A model generated the notes under the pieces. It did no database searches and was not told where the DNA came from. It worked only from the letters and a program-made list of their open reading frames with translations. This document shows positions 31,445-40,489 of a DNA stretch of 64,000 nt, piece after piece. Both the position numbers and the translations under genes were made by a program. Positions within the stretch are counted from its first letter, which is position 1, and each line of letters begins with the position of its first letter. The stretch comes from Yoonia ponticola. Its GTDB lineage: Bacteria > Pseudomonadota > Alphaproteobacteria > Rhodobacterales > Rhodobacteraceae. Location: positions 62,001 to 126,000 of the forward strand of contig NZ_JACIJM010000008.1 in assembly GCF_014199395.1 (NCBI RefSeq), given 5' to 3'.

Positions 31445-32368
31445 TTAGTATCTGATTTTCGGGTCGATCCATGCGTAAAGCACGTCGACCAGAAGGTTGA
31501 ATAGGATCGTCATCGAACCGACCAGAATGGTGATCCCCATAATGACGGAATAATCGCGGTTAAACGCGGAATCGACAAAGAAACGGCCAATACCCCCCGT
31601 TGAAAAGAAGATGTCGATAACGACGGAACCGGTGATCATGAACACAAATGTCGGCCCGAGGTAGGACAGAACTGGCAACATCGCAGGTTTCAGCGCGTGG
31701 CGGAAAATGACGCGGCTTGGTGATAGTCCTTTGGCTTGCGCTGTACGGATGAAGTTCGTGTTCAAGACCTCTAACATCGACGACCGCGTGATCCGCGCAA
31801 TCGACGCCATGTAGGATGTGGACAAGGCAATCACTGGCAAGATCAGGTTTTCCCATTGCCCGCCGTTCCAGCCACCGCCCGGCAACCAACCGAGCCATAA
31901 CGTAAAGATCAGCACAAGGATCGGTGCCATCACGAAGTTCGGCAGCACTTGTGCGCCAATTGTGAAACCAACGGCCATGTAGTCCAGCCACGAATTCTGC
32001 TTGATTGCAGCCGCGGCACCCAATGAAATGCCAACGACCGCCGCAACGACAAACGACCATGCGCCATAGGTCAGCGTGACAGGGAAACCTTGGGCGATAA
32101 TGTCATTCACGCTTCGGTCTTTATACTGGAATGACGGCCCAAAATCGAATTGGGTCACAACGCCAACAACGTAGTTCGCGATCTGTTTCCAGAACGGTTG
32201 GTCCAACCCGTATTTGGCTTCGATATTCGCCAAAACCGCTGGCGGCAAAGGACGTTCTGAATTGAACGGGCCGCCGGGGGCCGCGTACATCAGGACAAAC
32301 GACAAGACCACAAGGATCAATAGCGTCGGGATCGCGACGGCAAGGCGTCGGGCGATGAAGCTTAACAT
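31445..32368 (-). CDS. oppB: oligopeptide ABC transporter permease OppB
   Basis: 307 residues with six membrane helices, starting MLSFIARRLAVAIPTLLILV. The LDQPFWKQIANYVVGVVTQFDFGPSF segment and the EAA loop (IRTAQAKGLSPSRVIFRHALKPAMLPVL) are typical of OppB/DppB. ATG 32368 was chosen because the family N-terminus begins there; an upstream in-frame start adds 14 non-family residues. Its ribosome-binding site is weak, which with the hairpin upstream would keep permease levels below those of OppA. Confidence 0.94.
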   Translation of the reverse strand: MLSFIARRLAVAIPTLLILVVLSFVLMYAAPGGPFNSERPLPPAVLANIEAKYGLDQPFWKQIANYVVGVVTQFDFGPSFQYKDRSVNDIIAQGFPVTLTYGAWSFVVAAVVGISLGAAAAIKQNSWLDYMAVGFTIGAQVLPNFVMAPILVLIFTLWLGWLPGGGWNGGQWENLILPVIALSTSYMASIARITRSSMLEVLNTNFIRTAQAKGLSPSRVIFRHALKPAMLPVLSYLGPTFVFMITGSVVIDIFFSTGGIGRFFVDSAFNRDYSVIMGITILVGSMTILFNLLVDVLYAWIDPKIRY

Positions 32369-32407
32369 ATGATGGGTGTCCGCATTGGCAAGTTGCGTAA
32401 AACAGAT

Positions 32408-32436
32408 CACGCCTCCGGTGGAATACCAAAGGCGTG
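32408..32436 (-). promoter_or_regulatory. intercistronic hairpin between oppA and oppB
   Basis: CACGCCT and AGGCGTG form a 7-bp perfect stem with a 15-base loop, 17 bases after the oppA stop. On the minus strand a TTTT follows a few bases later. Such elements often protect the upstream mRNA or end part of the transcripts, giving more binding protein than permease. Its function here is inferred. Confidence 0.6.
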
Positions 32437-32452
32437 AAAGTTACAAGATGGC

Positions 32453-34087
32453 TTATTCAGCAATCTTGTATAGGTCTTTTGAGTACCAGTTCTGCTCAAA
32501 GTTGGTGAACGGCCAACCGCCAAGGTCCGCAGATTGCATGTTCACTTCGGCGTAGTGGTAGACAGGAATGATCGGCATATCTTCAGCGATGATCTGCTCG
32601 ACCTCGGTGTAAGCCGCCTGTGGGTTCTCAGACGTTTTCGCTTCAGCCATCAGTTCGTCAACGCGCGGGCTGGAATATTTCGCATCGTTGTAACCGGAAT
32701 CTGACTGCATCAAATCTAGGAACGTGGACGCCTCGTTGTAATCCGCACACCATGCGCCACGTGCAATTTCATAGTCCTGATTGCCGCGTGTTTCCAAGAA
32801 TGTTTGCCACTCTTGGTTACCAAGTTCGGTTTCCACACCCAATGTCTGCTTCCACATTTGCGAAACAGCAATCGCAACAGATCGGTGCGCTTCGGATGTG
32901 TTAAAGATCAGGCTCACGTCCAGCGGATTATCCGCGCCAAAGCCTGCAGCAGTCATCAGTTCAACCGCTTTGGCGTTGCGCTCGTCTTGGGTCATCGACG
33001 CCATTGGCGTGTCTGGTGTCTCGAAACCAGCCGTCGCCCAGTGTGTGAATGTGTACGCAGGTTTCTGACCGCCAGCCAGAACCGCTTCAACGATCACATC
33101 GCGATCAATCGCCATAGCCAACGCCTGACGCACGTTCACGTCCAGCAAAGCTGGGTTCGTCGTATCTGTCATGTTGATCGTATAGTAATAAGAACAGGCA
33201 CTTGGCACAGAAATAGCTTCATCTGGGCGCTCAGCCGACAAACGCGGGAACTGGCCTGCAGGCACATCTGTCTGGTCCAATTCACCAGCCAAATAGCGGG
33301 TCAGCGCGATGTTTTCATCTGTGATGACCAGCTTTGTAACCGTTTCGATGATCGTGTTTTCGTTGTCCCAGTACATCTCGTTGCGCGTACGCACCAATTT
33401 TTCCTGTGGGACAAATTCGGACATGACATAAGCGCCGTTGGACACCATGTTTTCAGGCGTTGTCCAGTCCGTGCCAAATGCGTCAACCGTCGCTTTATGC
33501 ACAGGGAATGTCGTCGCGTGTGTCACCATTTGCGGGAAATATGGCAACGGCTGTGACAGGCTGACGACCAATGTCAGGTCGTCTGGGGCTGACACGCCCA
33601 ACTCGGATGGCTCCATATCGCCAGCAACAACAGCAGCAGCATTTTCAATCGACATCAATTCAAAAAACCACGCGTATGGCGAGGCAAGTTCTGGCGCCGC
33701 TGCCCGCTTCCATGCGTAGACGAAATCACCTGCAACGACTGGGTCGCCGTTGGACCATTTCGCGTTGTCGCGCAGTGTGAATGTGTAGGTTTTGCCGTCT
33801 TCAGACACTTCGTAACCTGTCGCCACGCCCGGCACCAAATTGCCTTCGGCGTCTTGGTTCATCAGGCCTTCAAACAGGTCGCGCACAACCGCAGAGCCAT
33901 CGACGTCTTCGGCGACGCCGGGATCATAAGATGGGCTTTCGTCGCCTACGCGGTAAGTAAATGTCTGTTCCGTCGCCAGCGCCTCGCCAGTGTCTGGATG
34001 CGATGCATGGCTGTCTGCAAACGCAGCGCTTGCTGCAAAAACTAGCGTCGCGGCCGTCGTCGCCTTAAGCATGGATGTCAGTGTCAT
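32453..34087 (-). CDS. oppA: periplasmic oligopeptide-binding protein OppA
   Basis: 544 residues with a signal peptide (about 1-24, ending SAAFA). It captures peptides in the periplasm and hands them to OppBC. The SBP_bac_5 fold is clear: YDPGVAEDVDGSAVVRDLFEGL, then WSNGDPVVAGDFVYAWKR and NEMYWDNENTIIETV. GAWCADYNEASTFL near the C-terminus closely resembles enterobacterial OppA/MppA, pointing to peptides rather than nickel or haem. ATG 34087 has GGGAG about 8 bases upstream. It is the first gene of oppABCDF. Confidence 0.95.
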   Translation of the reverse strand: MTLTSMLKATTAATLVFAASAAFADSHASHPDTGEALATEQTFTYRVGDESPSYDPGVAEDVDGSAVVRDLFEGLMNQDAEGNLVPGVATGYEVSEDGKTYTFTLRDNAKWSNGDPVVAGDFVYAWKRAAAPELASPYAWFFELMSIENAAAVVAGDMEPSELGVSAPDDLTLVVSLSQPLPYFPQMVTHATTFPVHKATVDAFGTDWTTPENMVSNGAYVMSEFVPQEKLVRTRNEMYWDNENTIIETVTKLVITDENIALTRYLAGELDQTDVPAGQFPRLSAERPDEAISVPSACSYYYTINMTDTTNPALLDVNVRQALAMAIDRDVIVEAVLAGGQKPAYTFTHWATAGFETPDTPMASMTQDERNAKAVELMTAAGFGADNPLDVSLIFNTSEAHRSVAIAVSQMWKQTLGVETELGNQEWQTFLETRGNQDYEIARGAWCADYNEASTFLDLMQSDSGYNDAKYSSPRVDELMAEAKTSENPQAAYTEVEQIIAEDMPIIPVYHYAEVNMQSADLGGWPFTNFEQNWYSKDLYKIAE

Positions 34088-34369
34088 TTGAAATTCTCCC
34101 TTGGTTGACCATTTTTACAAGTCATTCGTTTCGCAGTCCGCTCATTTTTTATGCGGCATTGATAGGCTATCATTTGTGAGAGCACCTAAAAGCGCAAGAG
34201 ACATTTTCTGTTATCGGCACGACGTCGGGTAAAGGCTTTGATGGCACCAAATTATGCATGAAAATTTCGAAATTCCGCAGCAATTTGTTATTTTATGTCA
34301 CGGCACAACTCGCCCTAAAGGCGAATCGCAGCCAAAGGCCCTGCAGTTTACGTTTCGCCGCATTGCGAA
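34088..34369. promoter_or_regulatory. divergent control region between oppA and the hemerythrin-like gene
   Basis: About 280 bases, AT-rich, with no convincing gene. It must hold the opp promoter (leftward) and the promoter for the hemerythrin-like gene (rightward). A perfect 12-bp palindrome AATTTCGAAATT lies at 34263-34274, well placed for a regulator of either side. No sure -35/-10 pair was found. Confidence 0.45.
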
Positions 34370-34954
34370 ATGATTTACATGGAAACGATGGACACATTAC
34401 AGCTATCAACGCGCACCCAATTGCCCGACGCCCTGCGGGTGCTGCTCGATGAATTTCCCCGCGCCAGCTGGGAACACGATCCCGGGTTTGAAGGGTTGTT
34501 GCGGTTCTGGCTCGATCGGCACCTGATGTTTCGCAAAATCTTGGCCCAGATGACCAATGAAACAGAACAGATGCTTGATAACGCCATCGACCAACGCGCC
34601 TTTACCAGCCAGTTGGCGCGATATGGCGGCATGTTCGTCGAACAACTGCACGCCCATCATACGATTGAAGACACGCATTATTTCCCGAAACTGATCGACC
34701 TCGACAACCGGATCAGCGCTGGTTTTGGTATTCTCGACAAAGATCATCACGCGATTGATGGCCACCTGAACGACTTTATCGAGGTCGCGAATGATGTGTT
34801 AAATCAACGCGATACCCTGTCCAAGCTGATCCCCGCGGCCGAGGCCTTACGCAAGCAACTGATCACATTAGGAACACTGCTAAACCGCCACCTGATCGAT
34901 GAAGAAGAACTCGTCGTGCCAGTCGTGCTGAAATACGGCGTGTCCGAGTTGTGA
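34370..34954 (+). CDS. hemerythrin-like (HHE) domain protein
   Basis: About 190 residues, nearly all helical. Candidate metal ligands follow the HHE spacing: WEHDP near residue 37, RHLMF near 52, HAHHTIEDTHYFP near 93-105, KDHHAIDGH near 123, and NRHLIDEEELVVP near 171-183. Hemerythrin-like proteins bind a di-iron centre and sense or carry O2 or NO. The start is uncertain: ATG codons at 34370, 34379 and 34388 are in frame and none has a strong ribosome-binding site. Its stop overlaps the next gene (GTGA). Confidence 0.87.
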   Translation: MIYMETMDTLQLSTRTQLPDALRVLLDEFPRASWEHDPGFEGLLRFWLDRHLMFRKILAQMTNETEQMLDNAIDQRAFTSQLARYGGMFVEQLHAHHTIEDTHYFPKLIDLDNRISAGFGILDKDHHAIDGHLNDFIEVANDVLNQRDTLSKLIPAAEALRKQLITLGTLLNRHLIDEEELVVPVVLKYGVSEL

Positions 34955-35445
34955 AAGCAATTGTCATTTTGGGGGCGTCTGTTTGGCCCGACGGCCCGTC
35001 GCCGACGTTAGAACGACGGACGCTTCATGCAGCGTCGCTGTGGCATCAAAACCCGACGCATATCGTCGTGCCCTGTGGTGGACTGGGACAAAACCCACCC
35101 ACCGAAGCCGCTGTTATGCAAAGGATTTTGATTGATGCGGGCGTACCGCACAAAATGATCCACCCAGAGGACCAGTCGAAATCGACCTACGAAAATTTGC
35201 GAAATGCTGCTCTGATCCTGCGCGAACATGGCATTCGTGACATCACTATTGTCACAAACGGCTATCATGGCCCGAGATCAAAGATGGTAGCGAGGGCCGT
35301 CGGATTGCGTCCAACGCTTGGGACGCTCGACGCGTCCGATGTGCATAAACCGACCCATTACCGGATGGTTTTGCGTGAAATTCCGGCCCTGCCCGCCTAC
35401 GCAATGCGTTTGATCTGGTGGCGGTGGCGGGACCGGAATTTGTAA
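34951..35445 (+). CDS. YdcF/SanA-like DUF218 protein
   Basis: 164 residues. The DUF218 Rossmann-like fold is shown by AIVILGASVWPDG at the start, VVPCGGLGQNPPTEAAVMQRILIDAGVP (residues about 32-59), DQSKSTYENLRNAALILREH and ITIVTNGYHGPRSKMVAR. DUF218 members (ElyC, SanA, YdcF) are tied to envelope polysaccharide or vancomycin sensitivity, but this one has no membrane helix. GTG 34951 overlaps the hemerythrin-like stop, so the two are coupled. Confidence 0.87.
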   Translation: MKAIVILGASVWPDGPSPTLERRTLHAASLWHQNPTHIVVPCGGLGQNPPTEAAVMQRILIDAGVPHKMIHPEDQSKSTYENLRNAALILREHGIRDITIVTNGYHGPRSKMVARAVGLRPTLGTLDASDVHKPTHYRMVLREIPALPAYAMRLIWWRWRDRNL

Positions 35446-35446
35446 C

Positions 35447-35665
35447 TTAGCTGCGCAGAATAGCCTGAGCCGCTTCAGCGCGTGTCATGCCACGTGCAGC
35501 AAGGTCTTCGTCAGACATTTCGTTCAACGTTTCCAACTGCTCGGCGCGCGAAACAGCGTGAGCGAATGCAACGAAGACGTCTTTTACAGCTTGAAACGGC
35601 ACACGCACAAAAGCCAGTGCCATCTCGCGGTTCGTCATCATTGTGTTCATGTTATAAGTAGACAT
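35447..35665 (-). CDS. DUF1127 small protein
   Basis: 72 residues. The C-terminal 45 residues carry the DUF1127 pattern: a short helix, then LETLNEMSDEDLAARGMTRAEA. DUF1127 proteins are short, arginine- or glutamate-rich proteins linked in alphaproteobacteria to stress response and RNA turnover. The start is ATG 35665, with AGGA about 9 bases upstream. It ends one base from the end of the convergent YdcF-like gene. Confidence 0.88.
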   Translation of the reverse strand: MSTYNMNTMMTNREMALAFVRVPFQAVKDVFVAFAHAVSRAEQLETLNEMSDEDLAARGMTRAEAAQAILRS

Positions 35666-35786
35666 GGCGAGCATCCTTCAATTTCGGTCTTGTTGATACC
35701 AAAATGGGCCCATTTGCATGGACCCACAACTGGCAATGCTGCAATGCCGCCATGCGCATTCTGCATCGCAGCAATTTATGACCGCA

Positions 35787-38075
35787 TCAAAGTGGATTAT
35801 CCATGCGCACCTGATACCGCACCGCCCCTTTCACAGGCGTGCCAAATGTGAACCGACTTTCGCTTTTGCGCGTGCCCAGATTATCCGTCACATAGGGCGT
35901 CTCGAAAACGGCAGCGTTGCTCGCATTTTGTAACGGACCACTCGCAACAATCGAATCCACGAACCGTGCCTGCCCGCCAAACGGTAACAAAGGTGCTGCA
36001 TCAAACTGCCACGTCGTCGAAGGCGTCGCCTGTGTCCCCGTCATCGATGCCGGATTATAGCAAGGCTCACTGATGCCGTGGAACGTGTTGTCCGCAAAGG
36101 TGACGCCCCGCGCACGGCTAAAATCCAGATCATCAAACGAGGAATCCACCGCTTCGATCCTATCAATCGCACCGTTCAATGTCCGAAACACATTCGACAC
36201 AACAGACAATCCGTGGATGTAATGATTAGGCCCGTAAGGCTTGATTACGATGAAATTGAACCACCGCGCCACATCATTTGCCGTGAAAATGTTGCCTGTA
36301 ATCGTCAGTCCACCAAACGAATATTGCGACCCGAACTCAGGCTCGGATTCGTGTTCATTTGTGAGCTCGATAAAGTTGTTATCGATATAATTGCCCGTGA
36401 TGATGGATTTGCTATTCGGCAGCGTAAAGATCATGCCCCCCAACCGCACACCATCGGTCGTCTGATCGCCATGAAACCAGTGGTTGCCAGACACAAGGTT
36501 ACCGGACCCCGCCAAAACACAAAAATGTTTGAACAAAGCAACGCGGTTATCGCGGATTTTGACGTCGTTGGCATTGGCATTAAATGCAATCGTCGTCCGC
36601 GATGAAACATCCAGAGGTTGCTCGTTCGACGTGAAATTGCACCGATCCACCATCATCCCCTGACACCCCGTGCCAATCGAGGTGATCCCGCGATCCTTTG
36701 GCTTGGTCATGAATGAATCGCGCAACTGGAAAATCAGCCCCTGTGGCGCCAACATGATCCCGCTCGCTTCGCCGTCGCACTGAAAATCAATGTCGTCGAG
36801 AATGAACTGCGCAAGGTCAGCATAACCCGAAAAATCGAGCATGTATTTGAACCGCTTAAACGTAAAGTTCTGGGTGCCTTCGGCGTCATACAGCGGCTGG
36901 CTGAGGGTCAAAGTTTTCGCACCGACATTGACCGAGGTAACGTAAACTTCGCGCCCGACGCCTGCCCCTTCGACCAACGACCCGACCGGAATATTCGCGA
37001 TGTTCGTGACGTTGGACAACCGACGGATATTGCTCGTTGCATAGGTACCTTGCGAAGTGGTCGTCGTCGTGTCCCAATTCGGCCCAGCAACGGGCTGGAA
37101 CTGACCATTGCGGATAACACGACGGGTGGCGAACACGGACCGAGACGGGTCAGCGGCCTGCATATCCACGGGTTCAGTCAGACTGATCCGTCGACCATTC
37201 AGGTCAAGCGATTCATGATCCGAAAAATTCAAAAGCGCCTGATACGCCTTTTTAAACGCCACTTCTTCGTCACCAAATGCATCAACATAGGTCTGATAGC
37301 AAAATCCATTCTGCAGGATAAAACGTTCTGTCGGATCTTGCAGAACCGTGCCTTCAAACTTGATCTTACTTTGAATGGTCACACTGTCACCAAGGTAATA
37401 CTGCCCCGCAGACACCAACACGGTTCGCCCATTCGCGAAACCGTCGGCTGCCTCAAAAGCAGCGCTGTCATCCGTTGACCCGTCCCCTTTCGCTCCAAAG
37501 TCACGGACATCAACAACCGACATAATATCACGTAGAAACGCGCCCGTGATGTCTTCGATCACCAGATCATCAACCCGAACAAGACCACCGTTGCTGCCCG
37601 TCAGATCGATCCCAAAATGCCCATACGCGGCATTCGGCCAAACCATATCAACGCCCGTGCGATCCCCGACACCGATGATCGCGGACACCTCTACGATCTT
37701 GCCGATCGTGGTTAATGTGATCGCCGGTCCGGTTTCCGGTAAACCAGAAACCTTGCCGCCACCCGCAGCCCCCGGAAACGCGGCAATCCGCACCGTTGGA
37801 AACGGACCAGCAACCGCCTTTATCCTTGCCGTGACCCGCAAATAACAGCTCGGCAAAATCGGCGTCTCGCCCATATACCGCAGGCGCTGCGTACTAGCGT
37901 TTTTCACCATCTCCAAACAACCGCCAAAATCCTGATCGGCGGCCACAAAAACACCAGATGCATCCGTCGCATATGTGTCCGTTCCCGGCGTGCCGTCCTC
38001 CGTCGACCAAACGCCCAAGCCCGCCGCAAAGGGCAGCGGCATCAACACCACACCGTCAGTAATTGCCTTGTTCAT
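35787..38075 (-). CDS. large right-handed beta-helix protein (GH28-related / pectate-lyase-3 type)
   Basis: 762 residues. The N-terminal 190 residues are a beta-sandwich-like module with a FPTVRIAAFPGAAGGGKVSG stretch. Then VDVRDFGAKGDGSTDDSAAFEAA (about residues 188-210) is the classic entry motif of pectate-lyase-3/GH28-related beta-helices, as in phage tailspikes. Residues about 300-700 hold irregular helix rungs with many Asn/Gly turns (ITGNYIDNN, LTITGNIF, VSGNHWF). No signal peptide is seen at the N-terminus (MNKAITDGVVLMPLPFA), so any export would need another route. ATG 38075 has GAGGGA 7 bases upstream. No phage genes surround it. The substrate is unknown. Confidence 0.8.
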   Translation of the reverse strand: MNKAITDGVVLMPLPFAAGLGVWSTEDGTPGTDTYATDASGVFVAADQDFGGCLEMVKNASTQRLRYMGETPILPSCYLRVTARIKAVAGPFPTVRIAAFPGAAGGGKVSGLPETGPAITLTTIGKIVEVSAIIGVGDRTGVDMVWPNAAYGHFGIDLTGSNGGLVRVDDLVIEDITGAFLRDIMSVVDVRDFGAKGDGSTDDSAAFEAADGFANGRTVLVSAGQYYLGDSVTIQSKIKFEGTVLQDPTERFILQNGFCYQTYVDAFGDEEVAFKKAYQALLNFSDHESLDLNGRRISLTEPVDMQAADPSRSVFATRRVIRNGQFQPVAGPNWDTTTTTSQGTYATSNIRRLSNVTNIANIPVGSLVEGAGVGREVYVTSVNVGAKTLTLSQPLYDAEGTQNFTFKRFKYMLDFSGYADLAQFILDDIDFQCDGEASGIMLAPQGLIFQLRDSFMTKPKDRGITSIGTGCQGMMVDRCNFTSNEQPLDVSSRTTIAFNANANDVKIRDNRVALFKHFCVLAGSGNLVSGNHWFHGDQTTDGVRLGGMIFTLPNSKSIITGNYIDNNFIELTNEHESEPEFGSQYSFGGLTITGNIFTANDVARWFNFIVIKPYGPNHYIHGLSVVSNVFRTLNGAIDRIEAVDSSFDDLDFSRARGVTFADNTFHGISEPCYNPASMTGTQATPSTTWQFDAAPLLPFGGQARFVDSIVASGPLQNASNAAVFETPYVTDNLGTRKSESRFTFGTPVKGAVRYQVRMDNPL

Positions 38076-38180
38076 GGTATATCCCTCATGAGTGCAGCAG
38101 ACGCCCCGTCAGGACAATCTCGCCGCCATTTCAGTCGGGATCAGGGTTAATCTCCTCGCGTAAATATCATCTGACCGCAC

Positions 38181-38202
38181 CGTTGCGCAGGGACACGCAA
38201 CG
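38181..38202. terminator. hairpin between the DUF4864 and beta-helix genes
   Basis: CGTTGCG and CGCAACG form a 7-bp perfect stem with an 8-base loop, about 70 bases after the DUF4864 stop on the minus strand. There is no T-run, so it may be a weak terminator or mRNA stabiliser. Confidence 0.4.
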
Positions 38203-38272
38203 CCGTACTTCATTTCGCCGAAACAACTCGCCCCGCTGGCAAGCGTCCCGCAGTCACAACAACCGCAGCGCG

Positions 38273-38677
38273 TCAGGCAGCCACGTCAGGCGCAACCAAC
38301 TGCACGCCATTGATCAGCCAGCCATCAGCCGTCTCGATCATCTCATACTCCAGCGTGTGCAGCACATCCTGTGGGTCACGCAGCATAATCCGTTGCAGCG
38401 TCACACCGTTTAACTCTTGTGCGGCCAGAAACCGCACATCCGCGTTATCCCAAACCATCGGAAACCCACGTTCGACCATGAGGCCAAAGTTATCAGGCGC
38501 GCCGAATATGCCTTGAATCGTCGGGCTCGCGTACGAAAACGCTTCGTCAACATCGCGGTCATTGAATGCTTGCAACTGACCGCTGATCACATCCTCAATC
38601 GCTTCACGCGCTTGACCAATCGCCATTCCGGCCAGCAACACAAACGTACAACCGGCGACTAAAACTCTGTTTAACAT
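38273..38677 (-). CDS. exported DUF4864 protein
   Basis: 134 residues. A signal peptide (MLNRVLVAGCTFVLLAGMAIGQA) is followed by a small NTF2-like cone fold: IEDVISGQLQAFNDRDVDEAFSYASP, GFPMVWDN and a C-terminal YEMIETADGWLINGVQLV strand. This matches the DUF4864 family of unknown function. The start is ATG 38677, with GGGAG about 9 bases upstream. It is separated from lysS by a terminator. Confidence 0.85.
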   Translation of the reverse strand: MLNRVLVAGCTFVLLAGMAIGQAREAIEDVISGQLQAFNDRDVDEAFSYASPTIQGIFGAPDNFGLMVERGFPMVWDNADVRFLAAQELNGVTLQRIMLRDPQDVLHTLEYEMIETADGWLINGVQLVAPDVAA

Positions 38678-38751
38678 ATTCTCGCTCCCTACAGTTATCC
38701 CTGTAGTTACGAAGCAAAACACGGATAGGTTTCAATTTTCCTCTGCCAAAA

Positions 38752-38780
38752 CAAAAAGGGACGCCGCAATGTGACGCCCC
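38752..38780 (-). terminator. rho-independent terminator of lysS
   Basis: On the minus strand GGGGCGTC and GGCGTCCC pair over 8 bp, using two G-U pairs, around a 7-base loop, and TTTTTG follows. On the plus strand the wobble pairs become mismatches, so the element is strand-specific and belongs to lysS. Confidence 0.75.
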
Positions 38781-38810
38781 ATTCTTACAGATCAATAATT
38801 GATAAAGCGT

Positions 38811-40376
38811 TTATTTCGCCAGCGCTTCTTCGATCAACGCAACCGTCTCATTCACACCATACAGCGCGATAAATCCACCGAAACGCGGCCCTTGGGACGC
38901 ACCCAACAAGACCTCGTACAATGCCGTAAACCAGCCACGCAGCGGATCAAACGCATGCTCTTTCCCAACAGCAAAGACCATTGATTGCAGCTCTCCCGCG
39001 TCCAATCCACCGTCCCAAACCTTGAGCCGCGCAACCATATCCGTCATCGCAGCGCATTCCTGATCCGTTGGCGCACGGTACACTTTTGTCGGCTTCACAA
39101 AGTCGTTGTAATACCGCACCGCAAAGCCCGCAGCCTGATCCAATTGAGGGTTCTTTTCGGGCGACGCATCAGGCGCATACCGCTGGATAAAGCCCCACAG
39201 TGTTTCTTTGTCCTCGGCACCAGAAACCGACGCAAGGTTCAACAACATCGCAAAGGGCACAACCATATCTGACGATGGGACGTTGTGGCCGTGGATGTGG
39301 AACACAGGGTTGTTCATTTTGCCTGCGTCATCCTGAGTTGGATAAGCACGCAACTGCTGGTGGTATTCGTCCACAGCCTTCGGGATCACGTCAAAATGCA
39401 TCCGTTTCGCGGTTTTCGGCTTTTGATACATAAAATAAGACAGCGATTCCGTCGCTGCATAGGTCAGCCATTCGTCAATCGTCAGGCCGTTGCCCGACGT
39501 CTTGGAAATCTTGTGACCGTCAGCATCAAGGAATAATTCATAGGTGAAATGTTCCGGTGCTTTGCCGCCAAGAACCCGACAGATGCCGTCATAGATCGGC
39601 GTATTCGTCGCGTGATCCTTGCCGTACATCTCGAAATCAACGTCCAATGCAGCCCAACGCGCGCCAAAATCCGGCTTCCACTGCAATTTGCAATTCCCGC
39701 CCGTCACAGGGATCGTCACGTCCGTGCCGTCCTCGTCTTCAAACGTGATCATGCCGTCTTTGGTCACGTCCTTCATCGGCACATATAAAACGCGACCAGA
39801 TGTCGGTGAAATCGGCAAGAAGATCGAATAAGTCTCGCGGCGTTCTTCGCGCAACGACTTTAACATGATCTTCATAATGTCGTCGTAACGTTCAGCAGAG
39901 CGCAGCAAAATATCATCCATTTTGCCCGTGCTGTAATAGTCAGACGACGACGCGAACTCATACTCAAACCCAAAGGTATCAAGAAACGAATTCAACTTCG
40001 CATTCATATGGTCGCCAAAACTCGGGTGCGTTCCAAACGGATCAGGCACTTTGGTCAACGGCATCTGCATGAACGGCGTCAACGCTTCGGGGTCCGGCAC
40101 ATTGCCTGGAACCTTGCGCATCCCGTCCATATCATCCGAGAAACACAACAATTTCGTCGGGATATCTGAAATGATCTCGAACGCGCGGCGTACTGTCGTC
40201 GTGCGCGACACTTCGCCGAAGGTCCCGATATGCGGCAGACCGGACGGGCCGTAGCCTGTTTCGAACAAAACGTACCCCTTCTCAGGGTCCTTTTTTTCAT
40301 ACCGTTTGACCAGCTTACGGGCCTCTTCAAAGGGCCAAGCCTTGGAAGTCATCGCAGCGTCACGCAAATTGGTCAT
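38811..40376 (-). CDS. lysS: lysyl-tRNA synthetase, class I
   Basis: 521 residues. This is the archaeal-type class I enzyme used by many alphaproteobacteria in place of the class II form. The HIGH-type motif is HIGTFGEV near residue 50 and the KMSKS-type motif is KISKTSGN near residue 292. The GYGPSGLPH run before HIGTF and the [20 protein letters not shown] active-site segment agree. The start is ATG 40376, with GAGAG upstream. It has its own terminator and diverges from the TerB-like gene. Confidence 0.95.
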   Translation of the reverse strand: MTNLRDAAMTSKAWPFEEARKLVKRYEKKDPEKGYVLFETGYGPSGLPHIGTFGEVSRTTTVRRAFEIISDIPTKLLCFSDDMDGMRKVPGNVPDPEALTPFMQMPLTKVPDPFGTHPSFGDHMNAKLNSFLDTFGFEYEFASSSDYYSTGKMDDILLRSAERYDDIMKIMLKSLREERRETYSIFLPISPTSGRVLYVPMKDVTKDGMITFEDEDGTDVTIPVTGGNCKLQWKPDFGARWAALDVDFEMYGKDHATNTPIYDGICRVLGGKAPEHFTYELFLDADGHKISKTSGNGLTIDEWLTYAATESLSYFMYQKPKTAKRMHFDVIPKAVDEYHQQLRAYPTQDDAGKMNNPVFHIHGHNVPSSDMVVPFAMLLNLASVSGAEDKETLWGFIQRYAPDASPEKNPQLDQAAGFAVRYYNDFVKPTKVYRAPTDQECAAMTDMVARLKVWDGGLDAGELQSMVFAVGKEHAFDPLRGWFTALYEVLLGASQGPRFGGFIALYGVNETVALIEEALAK

Positions 40377-40489
40377 GTCGATCTCTCATATCAGAATCCC
40401 CGCCAGAATTGACGGCAATGGCGCACTCCCTATTGCGCGGGGCGCGGGTCGTCAATAAATCCTATGGATAGAGTGATAAGGATTACACC

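Noticed and set aside
35787..38075. Prophage region
   Set aside because: Only one tailspike-like protein; no integrase, capsid, terminase, portal or attachment repeats nearby.
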